This document shows positions 1 to 10,661 of a stretch of 64,000 nt of DNA, in pieces. The notes below the pieces were generated by a model. It made no database searches and was not told the origin of the DNA. It saw only the letters and a list, made by a program, of their open reading frames with translations. A program made the position numbers and the translations under genes. The stretch spans positions 248,001-312,000 of the forward strand of contig NZ_NRQR01000026.1 of the NCBI RefSeq assembly GCF_002849595.1. Direction: 5' to 3'. This DNA comes from Luteimonas rhizosphaerae (lineage in GTDB: Bacteria; Pseudomonadota; Gammaproteobacteria; Xanthomonadales; Xanthomonadaceae). Position 1 is the first letter of the stretch. Every line of letters starts with the position of its first letter.

Positions 1-171
1 CGGCGCGACCACGGTCTGCCAGCCGACCGGCTGCATCCGGCCGGCGACGGCGACGGCCGCTTCGGCCTCGGTCACCAGCACGTCGATCGCAGGCTGGATG
101 TGCGCCGGTTCGATCGCATCGAAACGGGGCAGGCCGGAGAAATCGAGCAGCGGATTGGTGGCGGGGGACAT
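1..171 (-). CDS. prlC: Oligopeptidase A (M3 metallopeptidase), 5' part only
   Basis: Only the first 57 codons lie in the window; the gene runs off the left edge. The N-terminus MSPATNPLLDFSGLPRFDAI followed by EPAHIQPAIDVL matches the characteristic start of PrlC/oligopeptidase A. This family is a cytosolic zinc endopeptidase that degrades short peptides and cleaved signal peptides. The HExxH active site would lie outside the window, so the call rests on the N-terminal signature alone. A TAGAAT box on the minus strand at 202-207 is a plausible -10 and would give a short leader of about 25 nt. Confidence 0.8.
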   Translation of the reverse strand, partial: MSPATNPLLDFSGLPRFDAIEPAHIQPAIDVLVTEAEAAVAVAGRMQPVGWQTVVAP

Positions 172-375
172 GGCGGTACCGGAAAGCGGAGACGAGGCTC
201 GATTCTAGGCGCGCGTCGCTGCATGGCGCTTGGCTGGCGGCGCAGGTGGTCCGAAACCGCGGCTGTCCGACGTCGCAACCTGCGGGCGTCCGCGCGTCGG
301 CGCCCCGCGGATCGGCGGCCGTCGGCGGTATCGTGGCGGCCGGGCCGCCGATGGCCTGCCAGGCAGCGGTGCGGG

Positions 376-2016
376 ATGCATTCGATCGAGGTCGTGCTGG
401 TGATGCTGCTGGCGGTCGTCGCCAGCGGTTACCTGGCCCGGGTGCTGCCGCGCTGGCTGCCGTTGCCGCTGCCGGTGGTGCAGATCGCGCTCGGCGCGAC
501 CATCGCCGGCGTCTTCGGCCAGGGGGTGACCCTGGATCCGCACCTGTTTTTCGTGCTGTTCCTGCCGCCGCTGCTGTTCCTCGACGGCTGGCGCATTCCC
601 AAGGACGGCTTGTTCCGCGACCGCCGCGTGATCCTGCAGCTGGCGCTGGGACTGGTGGTGTTCACCGTCGTCGGCGCGGGTTTCCTGATCCACTGGCTGA
701 TCCCGGTGATGCCGCTCGCGGTGGCGTTCGCGCTCGCGGCGATCCTGTCGCCGACCGATCCGGTGGCGGTGTCGTCGATCGCGGCGCGCGCGCCGATCCC
801 CAAGCGCGTCATGCACATCCTCGAAGGCGAGTCGCTGCTCAACGACGCCTCGGGCCTGGTGTGCTTCCGCTTCGCGGTCGCCGCGGCGATGACCGGCACG
901 TTCTCGCTGGCGTCCGCGTCGCTGACCTTCGTCTGGGTCGCGCTGGCGGGCATCGCGGTCGGCGTGGCGCTGACGATCGCGATCAACCGCGGGCATGCGC
1001 TGATCTCGCGCCTGTTCGGCGAAGAGGCCGGCACGCCGATCCTGATCAGCCTGCTGACGCCGTTCGGCGCGTATCTGATCGCCGAACAGATCGCGGCGTC
1101 GGGCATCCTCGCCGCGGTCGCGGCCGGCATCACGATGAGCTACGTCGAGCTCAGCGGCCGCGCGCTGGCGACCACGCGCGTGCAGCGCGCCGCGGTCTGG
1201 GACACGGTGCAGTTCTCGCTCAACGGCATCATCTTCGTGCTGCTCGGCGAGCAGCTGCCGTGGATCCTGCAGCGCGCGGTCGCATCGGTGCGCGAGGCCG
1301 GCCATGTCGATCCGTGGTGGCTGGCGATCTACGTCGTCGCGATCTACGCCGGCCTGTTCGCGCTGCGCTTCACGTGGGTGTGGGTGACGCTGCGCATCGG
1401 CCTGTACCGCGCGCGGGGCGCGGGCCTGCCGCCGCGCAAGCCCGAATGGCGGCTGGTCGCGGCGATGTCGCTGGCCGGTGTGCGCGGCGCGATCACCCTC
1501 GCCGGCGTGCTGACGCTGCCCCTGCTGTTGCCCGACGGCGCGCCGTTTCCGACCCGCGACCTGGCGATTTTCCTGGCCGCGGCCGTGATCATCCTCTCGC
1601 TGCTGCTCGGCAGCCTCGCGCTGCCGCGCCTGCTGCGCGACCTCGACGTGCCGGAAGCGCGCGACGACGACCGCGAACTCGACCATGCCCGGCACGAGGC
1701 CGCGGTCGCCGCCGTCGCCGCGGTCGAACGCGCGCAGCACGCGCTGCCTGCGGCGACCGCCAATCCCGATCTCTATGCCAGCGCGGCGGTGCGGGTCATG
1801 GCGCTGTACGAGGAGCGGATCAGGCGCGACGGCAGCGGCGGCGTGGACGCCGCCGAGCTGCGGCGCGCCGACGACGCCGAACGCGCCCTGCGTCTCGCCG
1901 GCATGCAGGCCGAGCGACGGCGCGTCTACGAGCTCGCGCGGCAGCGGACGATTTCGGACGAGGTCGCACGGCGGTTGGTGCGGGAGCTGGATCTGCTGGA
2001 GGCGCGGTATCGGTGA
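376..2016 (+). CDS. Na+/H+ antiporter, CPA1 family
   Basis: 546-aa polytopic inner-membrane protein starting MHSIEVVLVMLLAVVASGYL. About a dozen hydrophobic segments span residues 1-440, followed by a charged cytoplasmic tail of about 100 residues rich in Arg, Ala and Glu. The motif ILSPTDPVAVSSI and the nearby GESLLNDASG are the ion-binding signatures of CPA1 (NhaP/YjcE-type) exchangers. It should exchange cytoplasmic Na+ or K+ for protons to control pH and salt. The reading frame is open further upstream to position 100, but that extension is Arg-rich and unlike the family. I therefore chose the ATG at 376, which directly precedes the first membrane helix. The ion preference cannot be told from sequence. 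Confidence 0.88.
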   Translation: MHSIEVVLVMLLAVVASGYLARVLPRWLPLPLPVVQIALGATIAGVFGQGVTLDPHLFFVLFLPPLLFLDGWRIPKDGLFRDRRVILQLALGLVVFTVVGAGFLIHWLIPVMPLAVAFALAAILSPTDPVAVSSIAARAPIPKRVMHILEGESLLNDASGLVCFRFAVAAAMTGTFSLASASLTFVWVALAGIAVGVALTIAINRGHALISRLFGEEAGTPILISLLTPFGAYLIAEQIAASGILAAVAAGITMSYVELSGRALATTRVQRAAVWDTVQFSLNGIIFVLLGEQLPWILQRAVASVREAGHVDPWWLAIYVVAIYAGLFALRFTWVWVTLRIGLYRARGAGLPPRKPEWRLVAAMSLAGVRGAITLAGVLTLPLLLPDGAPFPTRDLAIFLAAAVIILSLLLGSLALPRLLRDLDVPEARDDDRELDHARHEAAVAAVAAVERAQHALPAATANPDLYASAAVRVMALYEERIRRDGSGGVDAAELRRADDAERALRLAGMQAERRRVYELARQRTISDEVARRLVRELDLLEARYR

Positions 2017-2088
2017 GATGTGCTTCTGCGGGTTTTCGCAGTTGCGACTGATGCTGCAATGGGCTTGCGTGTGATGCCCACTAGTTTG

Positions 2089-2190
<102 letters not shown>

Positions 2191-2380
2191 GGTTTTGATG
2201 TTGCTTTGCTTCCGGCTTTACCGAGCCGTAAAGCGAGCCGAGCACCGAAGGCTGGCGCGGCCGAAGAGGCGCCCGTGTCTGAGCGAAGCGAGTTTGGGCG
2301 CCGTGCCGCGTCAGGCGGGGAGCGGAGGGCACCGATGCGGCTTCATTGCATCGGCGAGTGTCCGGCGATAGGACTTTTTG

Positions 2381-2408
2381 GTTCCTTTTTGGTCCTTCAA
2401 AAAGGAAC
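2381..2408. repeat. 10-bp hairpin in left repeat unit
   Basis: GTTCCTTTTT and AAAAAGGAAC form a perfect 10-bp stem around the loop GGTCCTTC. It occupies the same place in the repeat unit as the hairpin at 2521-2546 in the right copy, but the stem sequence differs. Confidence 0.9.
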
Positions 2409-2484
2409 TCGCGCGCGCAAGCGGGCGAAAGCTCTGCAATTGATTTCGCTCTTTTCTTTCCCTGCTGTCGCGCGAGTCTGCTGA

Positions 2485-2750
2485 CCCGCGAAGAACAGAG
2501 CTTCCGCGCTGTTCGCGCGGCTTACTTTTGTCTTGGCAAAAGTAAGCAAAACCGCCGTCGCCGGACACGAGCCGACGCGGCTGCGCCGCGCCGGGCCCCT
2601 GCGCTTCTCGGTCCGCGAGGCACGCAGCCCAAACTCGCTGCGCTCAGACATGGGCTGCTCTTCGGCCTCGCAGCCCTGCGATGCTCGGCTCGCTTTACGG
2701 CTCGAGAGACCAACAGCCCAAGCCCAAGCCAGAGCCAGAGCCAGAGCGCA
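2485..2750 (-). repeat. Intergenic repeat unit, right (inverted) copy
   Basis: Reverse-complement counterpart of the left unit. It includes a six-unit hexamer array (AGCCCA/AGCCAG on the plus strand, 2715-2750), the same core motifs in reverse order, and a hairpin with stem CTTACTTTTG at 2521-2530 and CAAAAGTAAG at 2537-2546. The two units face tail to tail. The 250 bp between this copy and the next gene (2751-2999) shows nothing recognisable. Confidence 0.8.
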
Positions 2751-2999
2751 TCGAAAGGCGGAGAAGCGAGCCCCGAACGCGCAGGCGCAACGGCGAGAGC
2801 ACGCAAGCGCTATGCGGATAGAAAGCGCCGACCTCAGACCCCGTGCAACAGGCGTCACCGTTCCGCGCGCGACAGAGAGATCGACACCAAGCAGTGGCCC
2901 GTTGCCACAGCGTTGCTCGCATCAGGCAACCGGGACAGAAAGCACCGCGCCATGTGCATGGGCGGCAATCCATCTGGACGAACGTAAGCCCGCCGCGCC

Positions 3000-3254
3000 T
3001 CAGGGCGCCGTCAACCGCTCGAGCCGGTCGAGCATCGCGAACGCGATCTCCCTCGAATCGCCGCACATGTCCGCCGCGGGACGCAGCGACGCGCAGAACG
3101 CGGGACGCTCCGGCTTGCCGAACAGGCGGCATCCGAGCCGCTCGTCGAGCTGCACGCACGGCGTGCCGGCGGGCTTGCCGTGGGGCATGCCCGGGATCGG
3201 CGAGGTGATCGACGGCGCGATGCAGCAGGCGGCGCACCCGGGGCGACAATCCAT
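3000..3254 (-). CDS. YkgJ-family cysteine-cluster protein
   Basis: 84-aa cytosolic protein with a CxxxCxxCC pattern at the start ([11 protein letters not shown]) and further cysteines in the middle and near the end. This is typical of the YkgJ family, annotated as putative zinc- or iron-chelating proteins of unknown role. No signal peptide or membrane segment is visible. The stop codon at 3000-3002 is followed by the gene-free repeat block. It lies 4 bp downstream of a small membrane protein gene on the same strand, so the two are probably co-transcribed. The metal-binding role is inferred from the cysteine pattern. Confidence 0.75.
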   Translation of the reverse strand: MDCRPGCAACCIAPSITSPIPGMPHGKPAGTPCVQLDERLGCRLFGKPERPAFCASLRPAADMCGDSREIAFAMLDRLERLTAP

Positions 3255-3258
3255 CGGC

Positions 3259-3600
3259 TCAGCCCGGCGGGCGGCGGGTGATCGCCAGCGCGACGAGCAC
3301 GAAGCCCGCAGCGGTCAGCACCGAGAACGCGATGCCGCCGGCGGTGAAGGTCAGTTGCATCAGATCGGGCGGCAGGTGCCCGCGCAGCAGCAGCACCTGC
3401 ATCAGCCAGTAGAACAGCGACGAGGCCAGCGTCGTCAGGGCGATCAGGCCGAAGCCGAGCAGCCCCAGGCGGCCGGCGGCGCCGAGCGTCGCGCGACGCT
3501 GCGCGACCAGCGCCAGGGCGATGCCGAGGCCGATCAGGGTCGGCACCAGCACGGGCAGCTGCGACAGCAGCAGGAGCACTTCGCTCGTGTCGGCGTGCAT
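3259..3600 (-). CDS. Small membrane protein of unknown function
   Basis: 113-aa protein with three to four hydrophobic segments (about residues 8-30, 45-68 and 82-108) and an Arg-rich tail. I recognise no catalytic motif. It sits between aroE (12 bp upstream, same strand) and the YkgJ-type gene (4 bp downstream), in what looks like one operon. Function unknown. Confidence 0.65.
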   Translation of the reverse strand: MHADTSEVLLLLSQLPVLVPTLIGLGIALALVAQRRATLGAAGRLGLLGFGLIALTTLASSLFYWLMQVLLLRGHLPPDLMQLTFTAGGIAFSVLTAAGFVLVALAITRRPPG

Positions 3601-3612
3601 GCGGCGCTGCGC

Positions 3613-4461
3613 TCAGTCGGCGGTGACCAGTGACGCGTCGCGCGCGTGCAGCGCGGCGTAGATGGCGTCGGTCTGCGGGCGCACGCCGTGCCACAGGGCG
3701 AAGCTCTCGGCCGCCTGTTCGACCAGCATGCCCAGGCCGTCGATCGTCTCGTGCGCGCCATGCGCCTGTGCCCATGCCAGGAACGGCACCGCGACCTCGC
3801 CGTAGCTGAGGTCGACCGCCGCCGTGCGCATGCCGACCAGCGAGCGCGGCAGCGCCGGCAGCGCGTCGGCACGTGCGGCGGAGGTCGCGTGCACGATCAG
3901 ATCGAATTCGCCGAGCTCGCCCAGCGTCTCCAGATAGCGTGGATGCACGCGACCCGGCTCGCCCAGCGCGTCGGCCAGGGCATCGGCGCGTGCCGGCGTG
4001 CGGTTGACGACGAACAGGTCCGCAACCCCGGCATCGAGCAGCGCCGGGGCGACCCCGCGCGCGGCACCGCCTGCGCCGATCAGCAGCGTGCGCCGGCCGC
4101 GCAGGTCGAGGCCGTGGCGCTCGGTCAGATCGCGCACCAGGCCGGCGCCGTCAGTGTTGTCGCCGTGCCAGTGATCGCCCTCGCGCACCAGCGTGTTGAC
4201 CGCGCCGGCGCGTGTCGCCCGCTCGCTGCGCGTGTTGGCGAGCGCGAAGGCGGCTTCCTTCAGCGGCAGGGTGACGTTGGCGCCGCGACCGCCGTCGGCG
4301 GCGAACCGCGCGAGCGCGTCCGGGAACGCGTCGGCCGTCGCGTCGATGGCGGTGTAGTCGACCGCGATACCGAGCTGCGCGCCGAAGGCCGCGTGGATCC
4401 GCGGCGACAGCGAATGGGCGACCGGGTGGCCGAACACGGCATGGCGGACGGGCTGCGGCAT
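3613..4461 (-). CDS. aroE: Shikimate 5-dehydrogenase
   Basis: 282-aa NADP-dependent enzyme that reduces 3-dehydroshikimate to shikimate in the pathway to chorismate. Visible motifs are [13 protein letters not shown] (shikimate binding) near residue 10, NVTLPLKEA with the catalytic Lys near residue 67, NTDGAG with the catalytic Asp near residue 105, and the nucleotide-binding [13 protein letters not shown] near residue 130. The frame stays open to 4674, but [17 protein letters not shown] is the normal family start, so I placed the start at 4461. Chorismate is also the substrate of XanB2 encoded further along, though there is no operon link. Confidence 0.93.
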   Translation of the reverse strand: MPQPVRHAVFGHPVAHSLSPRIHAAFGAQLGIAVDYTAIDATADAFPDALARFAADGGRGANVTLPLKEAAFALANTRSERATRAGAVNTLVREGDHWHGDNTDGAGLVRDLTERHGLDLRGRRTLLIGAGGAARGVAPALLDAGVADLFVVNRTPARADALADALGEPGRVHPRYLETLGELGEFDLIVHATSAARADALPALPRSLVGMRTAAVDLSYGEVAVPFLAWAQAHGAHETIDGLGMLVEQAAESFALWHGVRPQTDAIYAALHARDASLVTAD

Positions 4462-4831
4462 GGGCTTCCTCGACGGTGGGCGGTGCGCCGGAACGGCGTG
4501 CGGCCAGTCTACCGGCAGCGCCGGACGCGGACGGCGGCGCGCGCGTGGAGGGGCGCTGCCGCGCATTCGGTCGGCCTGCCCGCATCGGCCGGCGCATGCG
4601 ACGCCCGCGACGTGCGACGCGTTAGGGCAGCCTGCGCCCGCACAAAGATAAATACGACGCGGTGCGGCACTCATGCGCCCACCGCGTCGAAATAGTTGTA
4701 TATATCGTCACAGATCCGTTGACGCGCCGGGGCAGGGGCCCGCGTCGCCGGACCGGGAAGTCGATGCCGCGGCGAAGCTTCCGCCGCATCGCACGCGCTC
4801 AATCCAGTGTCATCTCCGAGGGGAACACCGC
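4462..4831. other. 370-bp intergenic region between divergent aroE and S8 protease genes
   Basis: No gene is supported here. The stretch 4690-4712 (tagttgtatatatcg) is the only notably AT-rich segment and could hold the promoter of the protease; no clear -35/-10 pair can be assigned. The frames that cross the region are Arg-rich shadows. Confidence 0.5.
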
Positions 4832-7800
4832 ATGTCTCGTATCCGCAGGTTCGGCGTGGGTTCGGCGTTGCTGGGGCTGGCCGCCCTGGCGGTCGCCAGC
4901 ACCGTGCTTCCGTCCCGTGTCCCCGCCGCGCAGTCCGCGCTGGCGTCGGCCGGCTCCCAGGTCGCCGGCTGGTTCGGTGGCGATGCCGCCGCGACGCCGG
5001 TCGCCACTGCCGGTGGCCGTTCGCAAGCGCCTGTCGCGACGGCGCCGGCGGTTTCCGCATCGCCCGAGCGCTACATCGTCGTGTTCCAGGATCCGGCACT
5101 CGGCGCCTACCGCGGCGAGATCCAGGGCCTCGCCGCGCCGCAGCGCACGGCCAATGCGCGTGGCAAGCTGCGCCTCGACACCCGGAGTGCGGCCGCACGC
5201 AGCTACGTCGGCTACCTGCAGACCCGGCAGCGCGACATCGAGGGTGCGATGGCATTGCGCCTGGGCCGTCCGCTCGATGTCGAGCGCCGCATGCAGCACG
5301 CGGTCAACGGCATCGTCGTCGCGCTCGACGCGAACGAGGCCGCGCGCGTCGCCACGCTGCCCGAGGTCCGCTTCGTCGAGGCCTACCACGAGTATCCGCA
5401 GGACACCGACACCGGCCCGCGCCTGATCGGCGTCGAGCCCGTCTGGGCCGGCACCAATCCCGGCGCCACCGCCGCGTTCCAGGGCGAAGGCGTCGTGTTC
5501 GGCATCCTCGACTCGGGCATCAACTTCGGCGCGCCGTCGTTCGCTGCGGTCGATCCGGTCGACGGCTACCAGCACGTCAATCCGCTCGGCAGCAACACCT
5601 ATCTCGGCACCTGCGCACCGGGCGAGGTCGATGCGGGCCGCTGCAACGACAAGCTGATCGGCGGCTACAACTTCGTCTGCGGGGCGCCGGGCAACACCTG
5701 CGGCCAGCCCAACATCCGCGAGGAACCCGGCTTCGGCGACACCAACGGCCACGGCAGCCACGTCGCGTCGACGGCCGCCGGCAACCGCCGCGACGTCGTG
5801 TTCCGCGGCAACGCGCGCCGGATTTCGGGTGTCGCGCCGCGCGCGAACATCGTCGCCTACGACATCTGCTACACCAACACCGCGACCGGCCAGGGCCTGT
5901 GCCCGAACGTGTCGGCGGTGGCCGCGGTCAACCAGGCGGTGGCCGACGGCATCATCGACGTCATCAACTATTCGATCGGCGGCGGCGCGCAGCCGTGGGG
6001 CGAGGCGGTGTCGCTGGCCTTCCTCGGTGCGACGGACGCGGGCATCTACATCGCCGCCTCGGCCGGCAACAGCGGCCCGGGCCCGAACACGATGGGCCAC
6101 CTGGAGCCGTGGGTTGCGTCGACTGCAGCTGCCCAGCACGGCCGCGGCGCGTTCGCGCTCGCGCTCAACGTCACCGGTCCTGCGCCCGTGCCGGAACCGC
6201 TGTCGCCGCTGCTGATCAATGAAGGCACCGGCGGCGTGCCGCACGCCGCGACGATCCCGGGCACCACGCCGCTGAAGGCCAGCCCCGGCATCGACAGCGC
6301 CAACGACGCCTGCGCCGCGCTGCCGGCCGGCACGTTCCAGGGCGCGATCGCGATCGTGCGCCGCGGCACGTGTCCGTTCACCGACAAGGTCAACAACGCG
6401 GCCGCCGCCGGCGCGATCGCCGTGGTCGTCGCCAACAACGCCGAGGCGGGTCTGATCCCGTCGGTGCCGGGCACCACGGTGCCGGCCTTCGGCGTGTCGC
6501 TGTCGGAAGGCAACGCGCTGCGCGATTTCGCGAATGCGCATCCCGATGCCACCGCCGGCATCGCGTTCCCGCCGCTGGTGACGCCGAACGTCGCCGACGC
6601 GCTCGGCGCCTTCAGCTCGCGCGGTCCGGCGGGCACCTTCGATCTGGTCAAGCCGGACGTCACCGCGCCGGGCGTCAGCATCCTCGCCGTCGTTGCCGGC
6701 ACCACGATCACCGGCTTCGAGAACGCGCTGGATCTCTACAACGGCACGTCGATGTCCTCGCCGCACCACGCCGGCGCGGCCGGTCTGATCCGCCAGGCGC
6801 GTCCGGGCTGGTCGGTGCCGGAGATCAAGTCGGCGCTGATGATGACCGCCACGGCCCAGGTCTTCACCGAAGACACCGTGACCCTGGCGGATCCCTTCGC
6901 ACGCGGCGCCGGCCGCATCCGCGTCGACCAGGCGATCAACGCGGGCCTCGTCATGCACGAGACCGGCGCGCGCTACCTGGCGGCCGATCCGGCGCAGGGC
7001 GGCGACGTCTCGGCGCTGAACCAGCCGAGCATGGCCGACGGCAACTGCTACCGCAGCTGTACGTTCACTCGCACGTTCCGCAACCCGCACGCCACGTCGT
7101 CGAGCTGGCGCGTGCGCTTCACCGGCCTCAACGCGACGGCCAGCCCGTCGATCGTCAAGGCTGCGCCGGGCGCGAGCGTCACGGTGCGCGTGACCGTCAA
7201 CAGCACGGCGATCCCGGCCGACGGCACCTGGCGCTTCGGCGAGATGGTGCTGGAGGCCAGCGGTCCGGTCCTCGGCACGCAGCGCCCGCCGCTGCACCTG
7301 CCGATCGCGGTGTCGGTGCTGCCGCCGGTGGTCCGCCTGCCCGAGGTGCTGGCGCTGTCGCTGGCCGCGGGCAGCTCGGGCACGGTCGCGGGGTCGGTCG
7401 GGAACGTCGGCGGTTCGCCGCTGATCTACTCGGTGGCCAATACCGGCACGGGCTCGCTGACGCCGGCCGACCGCAACCGCGGCGCGCTGACCAACGGCTT
7501 CCGCGCCACCTGGCGTACCGATGCGGGCGCGCCGGTCGCGGCGCTGGCCGCGGACGACTTCGTGCTGCAGGGCGAGACCCGCCTCACCTCGTTGTTCACC
7601 GAGGGCTTCGTCGTCGGCGGCTCGGCGTTGACCAGCGCCGCGTCCAGCCTCGGCTGGGCGATCTATCCAGACGCGAACGGCGTGCCGGCCGGCAATCCGG
7701 TCAACGCGGCAGCGGCGGCGGCGTGGAGCTACACCAGCCCGCTCAACGGGCCGGGGGTGCAGCTGTCGGGCAGCAACATCGGCCTCAACCTCGCGGCAGC

Positions 7801-8203
7801 AGGCCAGGCCGGCGTCGTACTGCCGGCGGGCCGCTACTGGCTGGCGGTGTATTCCCGTGGGCCGTACGCGACCAGCTGGGCCTGGTACGCCTCGCCGGAC
7901 GGCGACGGCACCTTCGCCGCGCTGACCGTCAACGCGGCGAACACCGCCGCGGCGTGGGCGCGGGTCGCCAACTTCCCCGGCCTGTCGATGCGGGTGCAGG
8001 GCGAAGTGGCCTGTGGCGGATCCTGGATCGGCGCGGTCACGCCGTCGTCGGGCACGGTGCTGCCGGGTGCGACCCAGGCCAACCGCATCACCGCCAACAC
8101 CGGCGGTCTCGCGGCAGGCCGCCATGTCGGCAACGTCTGCGTCAGCAGCAACGATCCGGCGCGGCCGAAGGCGGCCAGCCCGCTGGTGCTGACGGTGAAC
8201 TGA
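4832..8203 (+). CDS. Secreted subtilisin-like serine protease (S8) with I9 prodomain and PA domain
   Basis: 1123-aa exported protease. The signal peptide (MSRIRRFGVGSALLGLAALA...) probably ends near VPA-A. An inhibitor I9-type propeptide follows (about residues 80-190, from RYIVVFQD to FVEAYHEY). The S8 catalytic domain has Asp227 (GILDSG), His307 (NGHGSH), the oxyanion Asn413 (SAGNSG) and Ser640 (NGTSMSSPHHAG). A protease-associated domain sits inside it at about residues 455-575, containing RRGTCPFTDK. The C-terminal 450 residues are low-charge and beta-rich, like the fibronectin-like and pre-peptidase C-terminal regions of large bacterial subtilases. The start at 4832 gives a clean signal peptide. 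It should act on extracellular proteins. A terminator follows at 8229. Confidence 0.93.
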   Translation: MSRIRRFGVGSALLGLAALAVASTVLPSRVPAAQSALASAGSQVAGWFGGDAAATPVATAGGRSQAPVATAPAVSASPERYIVVFQDPALGAYRGEIQGLAAPQRTANARGKLRLDTRSAAARSYVGYLQTRQRDIEGAMALRLGRPLDVERRMQHAVNGIVVALDANEAARVATLPEVRFVEAYHEYPQDTDTGPRLIGVEPVWAGTNPGATAAFQGEGVVFGILDSGINFGAPSFAAVDPVDGYQHVNPLGSNTYLGTCAPGEVDAGRCNDKLIGGYNFVCGAPGNTCGQPNIREEPGFGDTNGHGSHVASTAAGNRRDVVFRGNARRISGVAPRANIVAYDICYTNTATGQGLCPNVSAVAAVNQAVADGIIDVINYSIGGGAQPWGEAVSLAFLGATDAGIYIAASAGNSGPGPNTMGHLEPWVASTAAAQHGRGAFALALNVTGPAPVPEPLSPLLINEGTGGVPHAATIPGTTPLKASPGIDSANDACAALPAGTFQGAIAIVRRGTCPFTDKVNNAAAAGAIAVVVANNAEAGLIPSVPGTTVPAFGVSLSEGNALRDFANAHPDATAGIAFPPLVTPNVADALGAFSSRGPAGTFDLVKPDVTAPGVSILAVVAGTTITGFENALDLYNGTSMSSPHHAGAAGLIRQARPGWSVPEIKSALMMTATAQVFTEDTVTLADPFARGAGRIRVDQAINAGLVMHETGARYLAADPAQGGDVSALNQPSMADGNCYRSCTFTRTFRNPHATSSSWRVRFTGLNATASPSIVKAAPGASVTVRVTVNSTAIPADGTWRFGEMVLEASGPVLGTQRPPLHLPIAVSVLPPVVRLPEVLALSLAAGSSGTVAGSVGNVGGSPLIYSVANTGTGSLTPADRNRGALTNGFRATWRTDAGAPVAALAADDFVLQGETRLTSLFTEGFVVGGSALTSAASSLGWAIYPDANGVPAGNPVNAAAAAAWSYTSPLNGPGVQLSGSNIGLNLAAAGQAGVVLPAGRYWLAVYSRGPYATSWAWYASPDGDGTFAALTVNAANTAAAWARVANFPGLSMRVQGEVACGGSWIGAVTPSSGTVLPGATQANRITANTGGLAAGRHVGNVCVSSNDPARPKAASPLVLTVN

Positions 8204-8228
8204 GCCGTCGCCTCCAGATGGAAACGGA

Positions 8229-8256
8229 AACGCCCGGGCTGGTCCCGGGCGTTTTC
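8229..8256 (+). terminator. Rho-independent terminator after S8 protease
   Basis: AACGCCCGGG and CCCGGGCGTT form a 10-bp stem around CTGG, followed by TTT. It lies 25 bp after the protease stop codon and between convergent genes. Confidence 0.85.
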
Positions 8257-8440
8257 CTGTCGGCGAGGCGGTTGTGTCGGTCCGTGCCGACGCACCGGCC
8301 CACGCCGGGACGCGCGCCGCGATCGGGTATCGCGCGCCACGCGCCTGTAGCCCCCAGCGCATGGTTCGCGGGTCAGGCCGCCCGCACCGCAGGTCCAGCG
8401 CCGTCACCGCGCCGCGGCGATCGCAACGCGGCCACTGCGG

Positions 8441-9451
<1,011 letters not shown>

Positions 9452-9629
9452 CGCGTGCGGCCCGGGCGGCGGCCTGCGACGCCGGGTCGCGGCGCGCGTC
9501 GACGCATTCACCACGCATCGCCCCTGTGGGCGCGTGCTCGGCGCGAGGGACGTGCGCCTTGTCGCGGCCCGCGCGCAAGGCGCGCCGGCGATCAGCCGCG
9601 ACGCCGGACGGCCGCGCCCACGGCACGCC

Positions 9630-10661
9630 TTACTCGGCGCCGTGGACGCCGTCGATCTCCAGCGCCAGCTCGCGCCGGCAGATCGCCGCATGCAGCACGA
9701 CGCGGGGCACGCGATCGCCGAACCGCGCGTCGAGCGCCTCGGCGACGATCGGCAGGTCGTCGGCGTCGCGCACGTAGACCTTGAGCCGCGAGCCGGGCCC
9801 GAAGTCCGGCGGCAGGCCGGGCTGGCGCTGGCGCGCGGACGCGATCAGCGCATCGAAGTTGGCGAAGGTCTCGTCGAGCTGCGCCAGCAGTTCGCCGTCG
9901 TGCTGCGAGGCGTGGCCGACGACGCTGGCGGTGCCCGACAGCATCAGCGGCATCGCGCTGCCGTCGGGCGGCAGCATGGCGCGCGCGAAACTCGGCGCCT
10001 GCGGGCCGTACTCGCGCGGGTAGCGGTAGGCGCTGACCTGGCGCGGATTCTCGACCGGCGTGCCGGGCGCACGCGCGGCCAGCCAGTAGATCTGGATGGT
10101 GCGCGCATCGTCGCAACGGCCGATCGCGGTCGCGGCCGGGAGGTTTGAAGGGTCGAAGCTGCCGAGCCCGCGCGCGCGGCCGACGCAGAACTGGCGGTAG
10201 CGTTCGGTGTCGCCGTCGCCGAGCGTGATCGCGTCGAGGTAGTTCCAGATCCGCAGCAGGTGCGGGTAGTCGCTGTCGCCGATGAAGCGGGTCAGCGCCC
10301 GGTAGGCGTGTTCGGCGGCGAGCAGGATGCCGCTGTGGTCGCCCTCGCCGGTGTGGCCCGCGGGCTCGTCGACTTCGATCGCGCCGAACAGCAGCTCGCC
10401 GTCGCAGGACCAGGCGATCTCGCCGTCACGTCCCGCGCTGACCGGCGCCCGCGCATGCCAGACCTCGAGCGGCGCCGGGCCGTGCGGCTGCAGCGGCACG
10501 CGCAGATAGCGCGGATCGTCGAGCGCGGGTGCCTCGCGGCCGAAGCCGAACAGCGCGAGCACGTCGTCGCGCGCGAGCAGCGTCGCCGGTGCGGCGTCGA
10601 CGTATTCGACGCGCAGCTGCTGGCGGCCCGGGGCGGGTGGAACGGGAAGCGGGCGGCTCAT
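9630..10661 (-). CDS. xanB2: XanB2-type chorismatase (3-/4-hydroxybenzoate synthase)
   Basis: 343-aa protein of the FkbO/Hyg5/XanB2 chorismatase family. In Xanthomonas, XanB2 converts chorismate to 3-hydroxybenzoate and 4-hydroxybenzoate, the starter for xanthomonadin and a ubiquinone precursor. Recognisable segments are LFGFGRE near residue 38, the central GILLAAEHAYRAL and FIGDSDYPHLLRIWNYLDAI, then FCVGRARGLG, QVSAYRYPREYGPQAPSFAR, LMLSGTASVVGHASQHDG and a C-terminal VLHAAICRRELALEIDGVHG. Length matches the family. The start at 10661 overlaps the stop of the upstream halogenase-like gene by an ATGA, so the two are translationally coupled. It marks one edge of the pigment cluster. Confidence 0.93.
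   Translation of the reverse strand: MSRPLPVPPAPGRQQLRVEYVDAAPATLLARDDVLALFGFGREAPALDDPRYLRVPLQPHGPAPLEVWHARAPVSAGRDGEIAWSCDGELLFGAIEVDEPAGHTGEGDHSGILLAAEHAYRALTRFIGDSDYPHLLRIWNYLDAITLGDGDTERYRQFCVGRARGLGSFDPSNLPAATAIGRCDDARTIQIYWLAARAPGTPVENPRQVSAYRYPREYGPQAPSFARAMLPPDGSAMPLMLSGTASVVGHASQHDGELLAQLDETFANFDALIASARQRQPGLPPDFGPGSRLKVYVRDADDLPIVAEALDARFGDRVPRVVLHAAICRRELALEIDGVHGAE

Noticed and set aside
100-375. N-terminal extension of the Na+/H+ antiporter
   Set aside because: The extra 92 residues are Arg-rich with no membrane segment, overlap the prlC start and promoter on the other strand, and are not typical of the family.
4799-8407. A 1202-codon open frame on the minus strand across the S8 protease gene
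   Set aside because: It is antisense to a gene with intact catalytic motifs and is full of Arg, Ala and Asp runs, as expected from GC-rich codon shadows. No domain is recognisable.
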